A stretch of DNA of 64,000 bases, taken from Microbacterium sp. zg-Y818 (GTDB lineage: Bacteria > Actinomycetota > Actinomycetes > Actinomycetales > Microbacteriaceae). Positions within the stretch are counted from its first letter, which is position 1, and each line of letters starts with the position of its first letter. The stretch spans positions 372,001 to 436,000 of the forward strand of contig NZ_CP126741.1 in assembly GCF_030246905.1 (NCBI RefSeq). The letters run 5' to 3'. Shown here piece after piece: positions 34,544-42,572 of this stretch. The position numbers were made by a program, and so were the translations under genes. The notes under the pieces were generated by a model. That model was not told the DNA's origin and made no database searches. It was given only the letters and a program-made list of their open reading frames with translations.

Positions 34544-35130
34544 CCACGCCCCGTCTTCTCATCGTCGGACCGCAGGGCTCGGGCAAGGGCACGCAGGGCG
34601 TGCGCATCGCCCAGTCGCTGGGCATCCCCGTCATCTCCACCGGCGACGTGTTCCGCGCGAACGTCAAGGCGGGCACCGAGCTCGGCAAGCAGGTGCAGGC
34701 CATCATCGAGGCCGGCAACCTCGTGCCCGACGAGCTGACCAGCGCCATCGTGCGCGACCGGCTCGCGCAGGACGACGCCGCGGGCGGGTTCCTGCTCGAC
34801 GGATACCCCCGCAACCTCGGCCAGGTGGCAGACCTCGACGCGTTCCTGTCGGGCCGCGACGAGGAGCTCACCGGCGTCATCGAGCTCTCCGTCCCCCGCG
34901 AAGAGAGCATCTCGCGGCTCACGCTGCGCGCTGCCGAGCAGGGCCGCACCGACGACACCGAAGACGTCATCGCCCACCGCCTGTCGATCTACGAGCGCGA
35001 GACCGCGCCCATCCTCGACGTGTACCGCGAGCGCGGCATCGTCGACACGATCGACGGCGTGGGCACGCTGGACGAGATCACCGAGCGGATCCGCGTGGCG
35101 CTGGCCGCGCGCGATCTCGTCGGCGCCTGA
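34540..35130 (+). CDS. adk: adenylate kinase
   Basis: 196 aa, ATG 34540 in the ATGA overlap with secY. It interconverts AMP, ADP and ATP. The P-loop [10 protein letters not shown], the AMP-binding ISTGDVFR and [13 protein letters not shown] are visible. The LID is the short form ([13 protein letters not shown]), without the zinc-binding cysteine insert. secY-adk-map is the usual order. Confidence 0.98.
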   Translation: MTTPRLLIVGPQGSGKGTQGVRIAQSLGIPVISTGDVFRANVKAGTELGKQVQAIIEAGNLVPDELTSAIVRDRLAQDDAAGGFLLDGYPRNLGQVADLDAFLSGRDEELTGVIELSVPREESISRLTLRAAEQGRTDDTEDVIAHRLSIYERETAPILDVYRERGIVDTIDGVGTLDEITERIRVALAARDLVGA

Positions 35131-35135
35131 CCGAC

Positions 35136-35966
35136 GTGCTGCGCCGCTCCATCTACAAGACCCCCGCACAGCTGCGGGCCATGGTCGAACCCGGCCGCAT
35201 CACCGCCGCGGCCCTCGAGGCCGTCCGCGAGCTGGTCGCCCCCGGTGTGACGACGCTCGAGCTGGATGCCGCCGCAAGCGCCGTCATCCGCGCGCGCGGA
35301 GCCGAGTCGAACTTCCAGCTGGTGCGCGGCTACCGCCACACCGTCTGCACGTCGGTGAACGAGCAGGTGGTGCACGGCATCCCGAGCGACCGCGTGCTCG
35401 AGCCCGGCGACATCGTCTCGATCGACGCGGGCGCACAGTATCAGGGCTGGAACGGCGACTCGGCGATCACCGTCGTCGTGCCCGATCCGTCGCGGCCGCA
35501 ACTGGTGGCCGAGCGCGAGCGTCTGTCCGAGGTCACTCGCGGGTCGCTGTGGGCGGGCATCGCCGCGCTGGCGCACGCGAAGCACATCGGCGAGATCGGC
35601 GATGCGGTGCAGGGCTACATCGAGCAGTCCGGCGAGGACTACGGCATCCTGCGCGATTACGTCGGCCACGGCATCGGCCGCAAGATGCACGAGGCGCCGT
35701 CGGTGTTCAACTACCGCGTCGCCGACCGCGGCGCCGAGGTCAAGCCGGGACTGTGTCTCGCGATCGAGCCGATGGTGGTCGCCGGCAGCGAGGAGACCTT
35801 CGTCGAGGACGACGACTGGACCGTCTCGACCGTCGACGGCTCAGCCGGCTCACACTGGGAACATAGCGTCGCCGTGCATCATGGAGGCATCTGGGTGCTC
35901 ACTGCGCCCGATGGAGGAGCCGCGGGTCTGGCGCCGTTCGGCGTTGTCCCGCGCGAGATCGGATAG
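35136..35966 (+). CDS. map: type I methionine aminopeptidase
   Basis: 276 aa, GTG 35136, 5 nt after adk. It removes N-terminal Met from nascent proteins. All five metal ligands can be placed: Asp in SIDAGAQYQGWNGDSAI (two), His in VGHGIGRKMHEAP, Glu in CLAIEPMVVAG, Glu in WEHSVAVHHGG. No zinc-finger N-terminal extension. Ends near the DsbA-like gene. Confidence 0.97.
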   Translation: MLRRSIYKTPAQLRAMVEPGRITAAALEAVRELVAPGVTTLELDAAASAVIRARGAESNFQLVRGYRHTVCTSVNEQVVHGIPSDRVLEPGDIVSIDAGAQYQGWNGDSAITVVVPDPSRPQLVAERERLSEVTRGSLWAGIAALAHAKHIGEIGDAVQGYIEQSGEDYGILRDYVGHGIGRKMHEAPSVFNYRVADRGAEVKPGLCLAIEPMVVAGSEETFVEDDDWTVSTVDGSAGSHWEHSVAVHHGGIWVLTAPDGGAAGLAPFGVVPREIG

Positions 35967-35975
35967 GGGCAGCTC

Positions 35976-36653
35976 GTGGCAGCGGCAGGGAACAAGACCA
36001 ACTGGTTCGCGATCTGGGTGAGTGTGGCGGTCGTCGTCGTGCTCGTCGGCGTCGGCGGTCTGGTGTGGTGGATGAACAGCGCCGCCACGTCGCCAGGCAC
36101 GGCGCCCGAGTCCTCTGCGGTCGACTCCGAGACCGGCGCGATCATCGTGGGCGACGGTCCCGACGAGGTCGAGGTCTGGGCCGACTTCTACTGCCCCCAC
36201 TGCCAGGACTTCGAGGACCTGTACGGTCCCACCATTTCGGAGCTCGTCGACTCCGGCGACATCACGCTGCGGCTGCAGCCGGTGGCGCTGCCGAGCCTGA
36301 ACGCGGCATCCGGCACGGAGTTCTCGGCCCGCTCGGCCAGCGCGATGTACTGCGTGGCCGAAGAGGCCGGCGGCGAGGCCGCGTATGACTTCATGACCTC
36401 GGTGTTCGCGCTGCACCCGACCGGCGAGGGGCTCACCAACGAGAAGCTCACGCAGCTGGCCGAGGATGCCGGTGCCCCCGATGCCGGGGAGTGCATCGCC
36501 GATCAGACGCACGCGAAGTTCGCAGAGTCGCAGGTGCAGAACCTTCCCGCCAACGACCAGGGCCAGGCCGGCACGCCGAGCCTGCTGGTCAACGGCGAGT
36601 ACGTCACGATCACCGGCGACGTCGCCGCCGACATCACCGACCGCCTGGGCTGA
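35976..36653 (+). CDS. membrane-anchored DsbA/thioredoxin-fold oxidoreductase
   Basis: 225 aa, GTG start 35976, 9 nt after map. It has one N-terminal membrane helix (~10-35) and a short acidic linker, then a Thioredoxin_4/DsbA-like domain. VEVWADFYCPHCQDFEDLYGP holds the CPHC active site. The cis-Pro loop is in QAGTPSLLVNGEY. Two more cysteines (MYCVAEEAGG, AGECIADQ) may pair. Probably an extracytoplasmic thiol oxidase that helps fold Cys-containing exported proteins. Confidence 0.92.
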   Translation: MAAAGNKTNWFAIWVSVAVVVVLVGVGGLVWWMNSAATSPGTAPESSAVDSETGAIIVGDGPDEVEVWADFYCPHCQDFEDLYGPTISELVDSGDITLRLQPVALPSLNAASGTEFSARSASAMYCVAEEAGGEAAYDFMTSVFALHPTGEGLTNEKLTQLAEDAGAPDAGECIADQTHAKFAESQVQNLPANDQGQAGTPSLLVNGEYVTITGDVAADITDRLG

Positions 36654-36707
36654 GCCGCGCTTTCGCTGCCGCGCCCGCGGCCCCGGACCCGCGAGACCGC
36701 TGCGGCC

Positions 36708-36773
36708 GAGAAACCACTTCTCGGATGAGGCATCACGCACTGCGTGGTTTCCCGTCCGAGAAGTGGTTTCTCG
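36708..36773. repeat. palindromic repeat, copy 1 (overlaps 3' end of the nuclease gene)
   Basis: 18-bp perfect inverted arms (36708-36725 / 36755-36772) around a 29-nt centre. Its right part, 36741-36771, matches 37889-37919 at 29 of 31 positions in the same orientation. It encodes the last ~13 codons and the stop of the minus-strand gene. Confidence 0.85.
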
Positions 36774-37731
36774 TTGCGGGAAGCGACCGCGGATGGTGCC
36801 GCAGCGTGGACAGCAGCGCCCGCTGCGGGGCGCGGAGGTGGGCAATGCCGGCGCGATGCAGTCTCTCGTCGAGCGGTGTCACCCGCATCGCGGCGGCCCA
36901 ATCCCACCGGGTGAACGCCCGCACCTGCCGGCGCAGGCGGTCTTCGCGGCGCTTCTCGTCGACCACACGCGCCACGACATCGGTGCCGGTGTACTTGCCG
37001 TAGCCGTCGGACTCCCCGATGACGCTCGCCCGGCGCCAGAAGAAGTCCGCGCGGTCGCGCACGCCCTCCGCGATGAACTCGACCTGGGTCTCGGGCTCCG
37101 CGTATCCGAGCCAGATCGCGGTGGCGCGGCTGACGGTCTCGCCCGCCGACTCCGCGCGCGGATCGATCATCGGCAGGAGCAGCGCGAACCGGGCGCTCCC
37201 GCGGCCCCGCGGCTGCGCGCGGGCGACCTCGCGCAGGAGCTCGATGGATGCCGCATCGGTGCGGCTGGGGGAGACTGCGGCATCCGCGACGGCGAGACCG
37301 AACGCCGGGGGCAGCACGCGCATGAGGTCCACCGCGGTGGTGGCGAGCGATGTGAGCAGCACTCCGCCGCGCGCGACCAGCGCCTTCTGTTCGCCACTCG
37401 TGTGCACGCACACGTCGCCGAATCGGCGCGAACTGGCGCGATCCGGGTCGTACACATGAATGTCGCGTGGCTCGCCGAAGATCGGCAGGCCCAGCGCGAC
37501 CGCCGCGGACTCGAACGCCAGAACGGCGTCCGGATGCCGAAGGTGGAACGCGTGCACGCGGGCGGCATAGCGCTCCCACGACCGGAGCCGATCCCACTCC
37601 TCGCGGATCGCGTACACCCCCGGCCGCACGCGGACGTGAGCAGCCCCGTCGCGAACGCGCAGCCCCGCCTCGAGCGCGTGCGCCTGCACCACGAACGAGA
37701 GGGGCGAGAGCGGCGCGCTCAGGGGTGGCAT
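36733..37731 (-). CDS. AbiEi-like N-terminal domain with DUF559/Vsr-like PD-(D/E)XK nuclease domain
   Basis: 332 aa, ATG at 37731 (weak GAGG upstream). Residues ~1-110 look like the winged-helix/AbiEi_4-type region common in actinobacteria (RVRPGVYAIREEWDRL...HPDAVLAFESAAVALGLP). Residues ~195-290 fit a Vsr/DUF559 nuclease fold: D229 (ADFFW), E240-x-D242-G-x-x-K246 (GESDGYGKY), then EKRREDRLRRQ. The catalytic D...ExD...K pattern is intact. The gene is antisense to its neighbours, lies inside the translation supercluster, and its last codons come from palindromic repeat copy 1. Family assignment is by recalled motifs. Substrate unknown. Confidence 0.75.
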   Translation of the reverse strand: MPPLSAPLSPLSFVVQAHALEAGLRVRDGAAHVRVRPGVYAIREEWDRLRSWERYAARVHAFHLRHPDAVLAFESAAVALGLPIFGEPRDIHVYDPDRASSRRFGDVCVHTSGEQKALVARGGVLLTSLATTAVDLMRVLPPAFGLAVADAAVSPSRTDAASIELLREVARAQPRGRGSARFALLLPMIDPRAESAGETVSRATAIWLGYAEPETQVEFIAEGVRDRADFFWRRASVIGESDGYGKYTGTDVVARVVDEKRREDRLRRQVRAFTRWDWAAAMRVTPLDERLHRAGIAHLRAPQRALLSTLRHHPRSLPATRNHFSDGKPRSA

Positions 37732-37855
37732 ACCGCCCAGCCTCGGTGGTCCAGGCGTCCTCGTGGTGATGCGGGCCCCCAACCGGGGACAGTCTGGCGG
37801 CTTCGCGGATTGGGGAGGGGCCGTTCGCGGGGCGTGGCCGGTGGCATCCACCCGT

Positions 37856-37921
37856 GCGAAACCACGATCTGGATGGGAAACGCCGCAATGCGTGGTTTCC
37901 CATCCGAGGAGTGGTTTCTGG
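37856..37921. repeat. palindromic repeat, copy 2 (upstream of the nuclease gene)
   Basis: Nested palindrome: outer GAAACCAC/GTGGTTTC (37858-37865 / 37911-37918), inner 11-bp arms (37871-37881 / 37895-37905). Same orientation and ~66-nt length as copy 1, so the nuclease gene lies between direct copies of a palindrome. Confidence 0.85.
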
Positions 37922-37950
37922 CGGGCGCTGCGCCCGTCACGCGCGCGGGA

Positions 37951-37993
37951 GCGACACGCCCGAGTTGCCGCATGCGGCAGTACCACGTATGCT
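37951..37993 (+). promoter_or_regulatory. infA operon promoter with GCGACACGCCCGAG element
   Basis: GCGACACGCCCGAG (37951-37964) directly abuts TTGCCG (37965-37970); 17-nt spacer; TATGCT (37988-37993). Transcript start would be near 38000, giving a ~90-nt leader to infA. Confidence 0.7.
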
Positions 37994-38087
37994 TGACGTT
38001 TGGTGCGTTGCGCCCGCTTTGGCGTGTCGCCGTACCGAATCCCCATCCACCGCAGACCGACCGGTCCGCACTACTGTAAGCGAGCGT

Positions 38088-38309
38088 ATGGCGAAGAAAG
38101 ACGGTGTCATCGAGATCGAGGGTGTGATCTCCGAGGCTCTCCCGAACGCGATGTTCCGCGTGGAGCTGAGCAACGGACACAAGGTGCTCGCAACGATCTC
38201 GGGCAAGATGCGACAGAACTACATCCGCATCATCCCCGAGGACCGCGTTGTCGTCGAGCTCAGCCCGTACGACCTCACGCGCGGTCGCATCGTCTACCGC
38301 TACCGCTAG
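38088..38309 (+). CDS. infA: translation initiation factor IF-1
   Basis: 73 aa, ATG 38088. IF-1 is an S1-like OB-fold protein that binds the 30S A site. [27 protein letters not shown] and the C-terminal [14 protein letters not shown] are diagnostic. First gene of the infA-rpmJ-rpsM-rpsK-rpoA-rplQ group. Confidence 0.99.
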   Translation: MAKKDGVIEIEGVISEALPNAMFRVELSNGHKVLATISGKMRQNYIRIIPEDRVVVELSPYDLTRGRIVYRYR

Positions 38310-38375
38310 ACCGGTCGAGAAGTAACGCCCCGGGGCATGCTGCCCTGCCCGGCGAAGACAGCGAACAGGAAAATC

Positions 38376-38492
38376 ATGAAGGTCAACCCCTCCGTCAAGC
38401 CCATCTGCGACCACTGCAAGGTCATCCGCCGCCACGGTCGCGTCATGGTCATCTGCAAGTCCAACCCGCGCCACAAGCAGCGCCAGGGTTGA
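38376..38492 (+). CDS. rpmJ: 50S ribosomal protein L36
   Basis: 38 aa, ATG 38376. Found by reading the sequence, since it is very short. [42 protein letters not shown] content includes the C-x2-C...C...H zinc ribbon of the C+ form of L36. It lies between infA and rpsM as expected. Confidence 0.97.
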   Translation: MKVNPSVKPICDHCKVIRRHGRVMVICKSNPRHKQRQG

Positions 38493-38496
38493 CGCG

Positions 38497-38540
38497 GGGG
38501 ATGCCACGGCATCCCACCCCACAGACGTACAACTGAACAA
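38497..38540 (+). promoter_or_regulatory. hairpin plus ACAACTGAACA module upstream of rpsM
   Basis: Stem GGGATGCC/GGCATCCC (38498-38505 / 38508-38515; effective loop CACG). It is followed by CGTACAACTGAACA (38526-38539), which is identical to the motif after the rplE hairpin. Confidence 0.5.
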
Positions 38541-38641
38541 CACACACGGCAGGATCAGAACCTCGCAAGAGGGGACACCTCGGGGCGGAGGCCCGGGCAC
38601 CGATCCTGCTCCACACCTCCACTCACTCCTAGGAGAGCCGC

Positions 38642-39016
38642 ATGGCACGTCTTGCCGGCGTCGACATCCCGCGCGATAAGCGCGTGGTCATCGCCCTGAC
38701 CTACATCTACGGCGTTGGCCGTACCCGTTCGCTCGAGATCCTCGAGGCGACCGACATCAGCGGAGACATCCGCGTCAAGGACCTCACTGACGACCAGCTC
38801 GTCACGCTCCGCGACTACATCGAGGGCAACTACAAGGTGGAGGGTGACCTTCGCCGCGAGGTGGCCGCCGACATCCGCCGCAAGGTGGAGATCGGATCCT
38901 ACGAGGGCCTGCGCCACCGCCGCGGCCTGCCGGTGCGCGGCCAGCGCACCAAGACCAACGCTCGTACCCGCAAGGGTCCCAAGCGCACGGTCGCCGGCAA
39001 GAAGAAGGCGCGCTAG
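38642..39016 (+). CDS. rpsM: 30S ribosomal protein S13
   Basis: 124 aa, ATG 38642 behind TAGGAGAG. S13 lies in the 30S head and contacts P-site t[29 protein letters not shown] and [29 protein letters not shown] are diagnostic. Confidence 0.99.
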   Translation: MARLAGVDIPRDKRVVIALTYIYGVGRTRSLEILEATDISGDIRVKDLTDDQLVTLRDYIEGNYKVEGDLRREVAADIRRKVEIGSYEGLRHRRGLPVRGQRTKTNARTRKGPKRTVAGKKKAR

Positions 39017-39057
39017 GCCTCCGCCGGCGCCCCAGGATTTAGGGAGAACGCAGAAAC

Positions 39058-39456
39058 ATGGCACAGGCCAAGAGCGCCGCGCGCAAGCCGCGTCGCAAGG
39101 AGAAGAAGAACATCGCGCTGGGTCACGCCCACATCAAGTCGACGTTCAACAACACCATCGTCTCGATCACGGACCCGTCCGGCGCTGTCATCAGCTGGGC
39201 CTCGTCCGGTGGCGTGGGCTTCAAGGGCTCGCGCAAGTCGACCCCCTATGCCGCAGGCATGGCGGCGGAGTCGGCTGCGCGCCAGGCTCAGGAGCACGGC
39301 GTCAAGAAGGTCGACGTCTTCGTGAAGGGTCCGGGTTCGGGCCGCGAGACCGCGATCCGCTCGCTGACGGCCGCCGGCCTCGAGGTGGGGTCCATCCAGG
39401 ACGTCACCCCGCAGGCGCACAACGGCTGCCGTCCGCCGAAGCGCCGTCGCGTCTGA
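39058..39456 (+). CDS. rpsK: 30S ribosomal protein S11
   Basis: 132 aa, ATG 39058. S11 helps form the platform near the E site. [27 protein letters not shown] and [20 protein letters not shown] are diagnostic. In most actinobacteria rpsD follows. Here a 163-nt hairpin-bearing gap leads straight to rpoA. Confidence 0.99.
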   Translation: MAQAKSAARKPRRKEKKNIALGHAHIKSTFNNTIVSITDPSGAVISWASSGGVGFKGSRKSTPYAAGMAAESAARQAQEHGVKKVDVFVKGPGSGRETAIRSLTAAGLEVGSIQDVTPQAHNGCRPPKRRRV

Positions 39457-39470
39457 TCCACGACCGACTC

Positions 39471-39505
39471 CGGAGCGGGACCCGCAGGTGCGCGGTCCCG
39501 CTCCG
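39471..39505 (+). terminator. rpsK-rpoA hairpin 1
   Basis: 12-bp perfect stem (39471-39482 / 39494-39505) with an 11-nt loop, 14 nt after rpsK. Confidence 0.65.
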
Positions 39506-39527
39506 ACCCCGTGGCACGCACGCTTCC

Positions 39528-39568
39528 CGGATGCCGCGACGCGCGGCATCCGACGACAACTCAACACC
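39528..39568 (+). promoter_or_regulatory. hairpin plus ACAACTCAACA module upstream of rpoA
   Basis: 11-bp stem CGGATGCCGCG/CGCGGCATCCG (39528-39538 / 39542-39552) followed by ACAACTCAACACC (39556-39568). It occupies the place where rpsD would be in related operons. Confidence 0.5.
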
Positions 39569-39577
39569 TCACCACAC

Positions 39578-39603
39578 ACACGTGTCATATAGCGGTCACG
39601 TGA
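39578..39603. promoter_or_regulatory. paired CACGTG palindromes in the rpoA leader
   Basis: ACACGTGT (39578-39585) and TCACGTGA (39596-39603), 18 nt centre to centre, flank CATATAGCGG. This could be a dimeric regulator site over a weak TATAGC -10, or chance. The second copy ends just before the rpoA ribosome-binding site. Confidence 0.3.
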
Positions 39604-39619
39604 TTGAAAGGAACACATC

Positions 39620-40609
39620 GTGCTCATCGCACAGCGTCCCACTTTGACCGAGGAGAAGATCGGCGAGTTCCGCAGCCGGTTCATCATCGAGCCGCTGGAG
39701 CCCGGGTTCGGATACACGATCGGCAACGCGCTGCGCCGCAGCCTGCTGTCGTCGATTCCCGGCGCGGCCGTCACCAGCATCCGTATCGACGGCGTGCTGC
39801 ACGAGTTCAGCACGATCCCCGGTGTCCGGGAGGATGTCACCGAGATCATCCTCAACATCAAGCAGCTGGTCGTCTCGAGCGAGCGCGATGAGCCCATCAC
39901 CGCGTACCTGCGCAAGACGGGTGCCGGCGAGGTCACCGCGGCGGACATCTCCGCTCCGGCCGGTGTCGAGGTGCACAACCCCGAGCTGGTCATCGCGACC
40001 CTCAACGACACCGCCAAGTTCGAGCTGGAGCTGACGATCGAGCGTGGCCGCGGCTACGTCTCGGCCACGCAGAACCGCAACGAGTACGCCGAGGCCGGGG
40101 TCGTCCCGATCGACTCGATCTACTCGCCGGTGCTCAAGGTCAGCTACCGCGTCGACGCCACGCGTGCCGGTGAGCGCACCGACTTCGACAAGCTGGTGCT
40201 CGACGTCGAGACGAAGGCCTCGATGTCGCCGCGCGACGCCGTCGCCTCGGCCGGTCGCACCCTGACCGAGCTGTTCGGCCTCGCCCGCGAGCTGAACGTC
40301 GAGGCCGAGGGCATCGAGATCGGCCCCGCGCCGGTCGAGACCGTGCTCTCGAACGAGCTGTCGATGCCCATCGAGGACCTCGACCTCTCGGTGCGCTCGT
40401 ACAACTGCCTGAAGCGTGAAGGCATCAACACGGTTTCGGAGCTCGTCGCGCTGTCGGAGACGCAGCTGATGAACATCCGCAACTTCGGTCAGAAGTCGGT
40501 CGACGAGGTGCGCGACAAGCTCGTCTCGCTCGGCCTGTCGCTGAAGGACTCGGTCCCCGGGTTCGACGGCGCGCACTTCTACGGCGGATACGACGACGAG
40601 AACATCTGA
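39620..40609 (+). CDS. rpoA: RNA polymerase alpha subunit
   Basis: 329 aa, GTG start 39620 behind GAAAGGAA. The alpha-NTD ([43 protein letters not shown]) dimerises and binds beta/beta'. The alpha-CTD ([41 protein letters not shown]) contacts UP elements and activators. The DNA-binding CTD is intact, so upstream promoter elements could be read by it. Normal length. Confidence 0.99.
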   Translation: MLIAQRPTLTEEKIGEFRSRFIIEPLEPGFGYTIGNALRRSLLSSIPGAAVTSIRIDGVLHEFSTIPGVREDVTEIILNIKQLVVSSERDEPITAYLRKTGAGEVTAADISAPAGVEVHNPELVIATLNDTAKFELELTIERGRGYVSATQNRNEYAEAGVVPIDSIYSPVLKVSYRVDATRAGERTDFDKLVLDVETKASMSPRDAVASAGRTLTELFGLARELNVEAEGIEIGPAPVETVLSNELSMPIEDLDLSVRSYNCLKREGINTVSELVALSETQLMNIRNFGQKSVDEVRDKLVSLGLSLKDSVPGFDGAHFYGGYDDENI

Positions 40610-40613
40610 TTAG

Positions 40614-40654
40614 CGGATGCCGCGGCTCAGCGTGACGCCGGGGCGCGGCATCCG
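40614..40654 (+). terminator. rpoA-rplQ intergenic hairpin
   Basis: Stem CGGATGCCGCG/CGCGGCATCCG (40614-40624 / 40644-40654) with a 19-nt loop. The arms are the same 11-mer as those of the hairpin upstream of rpoA. Weak as a terminator; processing is plausible. Confidence 0.45.
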
Positions 40655-40686
40655 AACCCTTCTTCTTTCCTACTGGAGTAACTGAC

Positions 40687-41235
40687 ATGCCCAAGCCCAC
40701 CAAGGGTCCCCGCCTCGGAGGCGGCCCCGCCCACGAGCGTCTGCTTCTTGCGAACCTCGCCGCAGCGCTGTACACCCACGGCTCGATCACGACCACGGTG
40801 ACCAAGGCCAAGCGCCTGCGTCCGCTGGCCGAGCGCCTCATCACGTTCGCCAAGCGCGGCGACCTGCACGCCCGTCGCCGGGTGCTCTCGGTCATCGGTG
40901 ACAAGACCGTCGTGCACACGCTCTTCACCGAGATCGCGCCTCAGGTCGCCGAGCGCGAGGGTGGCTACACCCGCATCACGAAGATCGGCAACCGCAAGGG
41001 CGACAACGCCCCCATGGCCGTCATCGAACTGGTGCTCGAGCCCGTGAACCCGAAGCCGAAGTCGGCGAAGAAGTCCGCTGCTGCTGCTCCGGCTGCTGCT
41101 CCGGCCGCCGAGGCCGAGGCTCCCGCCGAGGCTGACGAGACCGCTGCCGAGGCCGGCGCCGAGTCGCCCGAGGAAGGCGCTGCCGCTGAGGCCGCCGCCG
41201 AGGACGCTGTCGAGGAGCCCGCGAAGTCGGAGTGA
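40687..41235 (+). CDS. rplQ: 50S ribosomal protein L17
   Basis: 182 aa, ATG 40687. The L17 core [53 protein letters not shown] is unmistakable. A C-terminal Ala/Glu-rich acidic tail of ~60 residues is added beyond the usual ~120. truA, which usually follows, is instead 11.6 kb downstream. Confidence 0.99.
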   Translation: MPKPTKGPRLGGGPAHERLLLANLAAALYTHGSITTTVTKAKRLRPLAERLITFAKRGDLHARRRVLSVIGDKTVVHTLFTEIAPQVAEREGGYTRITKIGNRKGDNAPMAVIELVLEPVNPKPKSAKKSAAAAPAAAPAAEAEAPAEADETAAEAGAESPEEGAAAEAAAEDAVEEPAKSE

Positions 41236-41268
41236 TCGCGTAGGCCGGTTCGCGCCGGCCGTGCACGT

Positions 41269-41304
41269 CGAGGCCCGCCCCTGGTTCGCCAGGAGCGGGC
41301 CTCG
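41269..41304 (+). terminator. rplQ terminator
   Basis: 15-bp stem with one C-A mismatch and a TTCG loop (41269-41284 / 41289-41304). A smaller GGCCGG/CCGGCC hairpin lies just before it (41243-41260). Confidence 0.8.
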
Positions 41305-41342
41305 CGGCGTGTGCGGGGCGGTTGTGGCCGGCGGCGCGTCGC

Positions 41343-41415
41343 AACTCCTCAAACCGGGGCCGCGCGCCGCCGGACGGGCCCGGTTCGGCCGTTCGGGTGC
41401 GGTTCTCGAGGAGTT
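41343..41415. repeat. REP-like nested palindrome after rplQ
   Basis: Outer arms AACTCCTC/GAGGAGTT (41343-41350 / 41408-41415) enclose AACCGGG/CCCGGTT (41352-41358 / 41379-41385). It lies between the convergent rplQ and the minus-strand membrane-protein gene. Only one copy in the window. Confidence 0.5.
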
Positions 41416-41487
41416 AGCGCACACGCGCCGGTGAGAAACCGGCGATGTCACCCGCCACGAGCAGCACGGCCCCCGCGGCGCCCGGCG

Positions 41488-42084
41488 TCACCAGATCGCG
41501 AGGCGCACGATCGCGCCGACGACGCAGGCCCACAGCAGGCTGGCGAGGGTGCCGACGATGAAGCGCTCGCGCGCGGCGGGCGTCGCCAGCTCCGAGAATC
41601 GGCCGATGCCCTTGAGGGCGACGACGACCGCGATCGCCTCGGGGAAGCCGGCGATGATGCCGAGCACGACCCCCAGCCGCTCGAGGTAGCCGATCGTGGT
41701 GCCGCCCCGCAGGATCTCCTGCATCGCGCCCGGGTCATCCCCGGCATCCGGTCGTGCCGAGACGAGGATGCCGCCGGCGATGCCTTCCCGCACGGTGCCG
41801 TGCGTGGCTATCGCGAGCACCCGCCGCACGGCCGGGTCGCCGCCGAGCACGGCCAGCACGACCGCCGGCAGCGCGACGACGAGCCCGAAGAGCCCCGGTA
41901 TGTTCCACGGGATGACCGTGACGACCAGCAGGCACAGCACGACGATGCCGGCGGCGATCGCCAGGGTCGTGTTCTTCGGCCGGCGGAGGTTCACGACCAC
42001 CAGGGCCAGGGCCGCGCCGAGCGCGACGAACAGGAAGATCGACACGAACGCGGCGAGGAGCGTTTCGGGGAACAGGACCGGCAT
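41488..42084 (-). CDS. polytopic membrane protein, unknown function
   Basis: 198 aa from ATG 42084. A GTG at 42114 would add ten residues and cannot be excluded. Four to five hydrophobic helices are visible (AFVSIFLFVALGAALALVVV; TLAIAAGIVVLCLLVVTVI; GLFGLVVALPAVVLAVLGG; LGVVLGIIAGFPEAIAVVVA; GTLASLLWACVVGAIVRLAIW), with a soluble loop (~100-130). Not a family I recognise. It converges with rplQ and diverges from the VOC gene. Confidence 0.75.
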   Translation of the reverse strand: MPVLFPETLLAAFVSIFLFVALGAALALVVVNLRRPKNTTLAIAAGIVVLCLLVVTVIPWNIPGLFGLVVALPAVVLAVLGGDPAVRRVLAIATHGTVREGIAGGILVSARPDAGDDPGAMQEILRGGTTIGYLERLGVVLGIIAGFPEAIAVVVALKGIGRFSELATPAARERFIVGTLASLLWACVVGAIVRLAIW

Positions 42085-42132
42085 GGCGCACAGTCTCGCA
42101 CGCACCTCCCGCACGCCCGCGAGAATCGCCTC

Positions 42133-42161
42133 TTGCCCCGACGTGTCGGTGTGGCCATTCT
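42133..42161 (+). promoter_or_regulatory. leaderless promoter of the VOC-family gene
   Basis: TTGCCC (42133-42138), 17-nt spacer, CATTCT (42156-42161), then six bases to ATG 42168. Transcription would begin at or next to the start codon. Confidence 0.55.
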
Positions 42162-42167
42162 CTGACC

Positions 42168-42518
42168 ATGGCGAAAATGGAGCATTTCGAGATCCCCGCA
42201 GACGACATCGGCCGCGCGCAGGCGTTCTACCGGGAGGTGCTCGGGTTCGAGTACGAACCGTGGGGCGACGACATGGGCGTGCTGCGACAGCCCGAAGGCG
42301 AGGGCGTCAACGGCGACCTGCATCAGCGCGGCACCGCCCCGCATCCGACCGTGGTCTTCACCGTCGACCGCATCGAGGACACCGTGGCTCTCGCGGTGGC
42401 CCGCGGCGGCGAGCTGCTGGGGGCGATCCAACCGCTCGACGAGACGTCGCGGTGGGCGTACATCCGCGACAGCGAGGGAAACCTGATCGGCCTGTACGAC
42501 GAAGTGTCGGCGGCCTGA
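42168..42518 (+). CDS. VOC (glyoxalase/bleomycin-resistance) family protein
   Basis: 116 aa, ATG 42168, no Shine-Dalgarno; the promoter suggests a leaderless mRNA. The paired beta-alpha-beta-beta-beta VOC fold is seen in KMEHFEIPADDIGRAQAFYREVLGFEYEPW and TVVFTVDRIEDTVALAVARGGELLGAI...WAYIRDSEGNLIGLYD. His6 and the late Glu are in positions where VOC metal ligands occur. Substrate cannot be told; the family includes lyases, dioxygenases and resistance proteins. Confidence 0.85.
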   Translation: MAKMEHFEIPADDIGRAQAFYREVLGFEYEPWGDDMGVLRQPEGEGVNGDLHQRGTAPHPTVVFTVDRIEDTVALAVARGGELLGAIQPLDETSRWAYIRDSEGNLIGLYDEVSAA

Positions 42519-42559
42519 CCGGCCCCGCTGACCGGCCCGGCCCGCCGCCCCGGCGCTGG

Positions 42560-42565
42560 TAGCCT
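42560..42565 (+). promoter_or_regulatory. -10 box of a probable leaderless tyrS transcript
   Basis: TAGCCT, seven bases before the tyrS GTG at 42573. No clear -35 and no ribosome-binding site precede the start. Confidence 0.5.
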
Positions 42566-42572
42566 GAAGCGC

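Noticed and set aside
36503..38079. Long plus-strand frames opposite the nuclease gene
   Set aside because: Arg/Gly/Pro-rich shadow translations without motifs. The minus frame has the nuclease signature and a consistent start.
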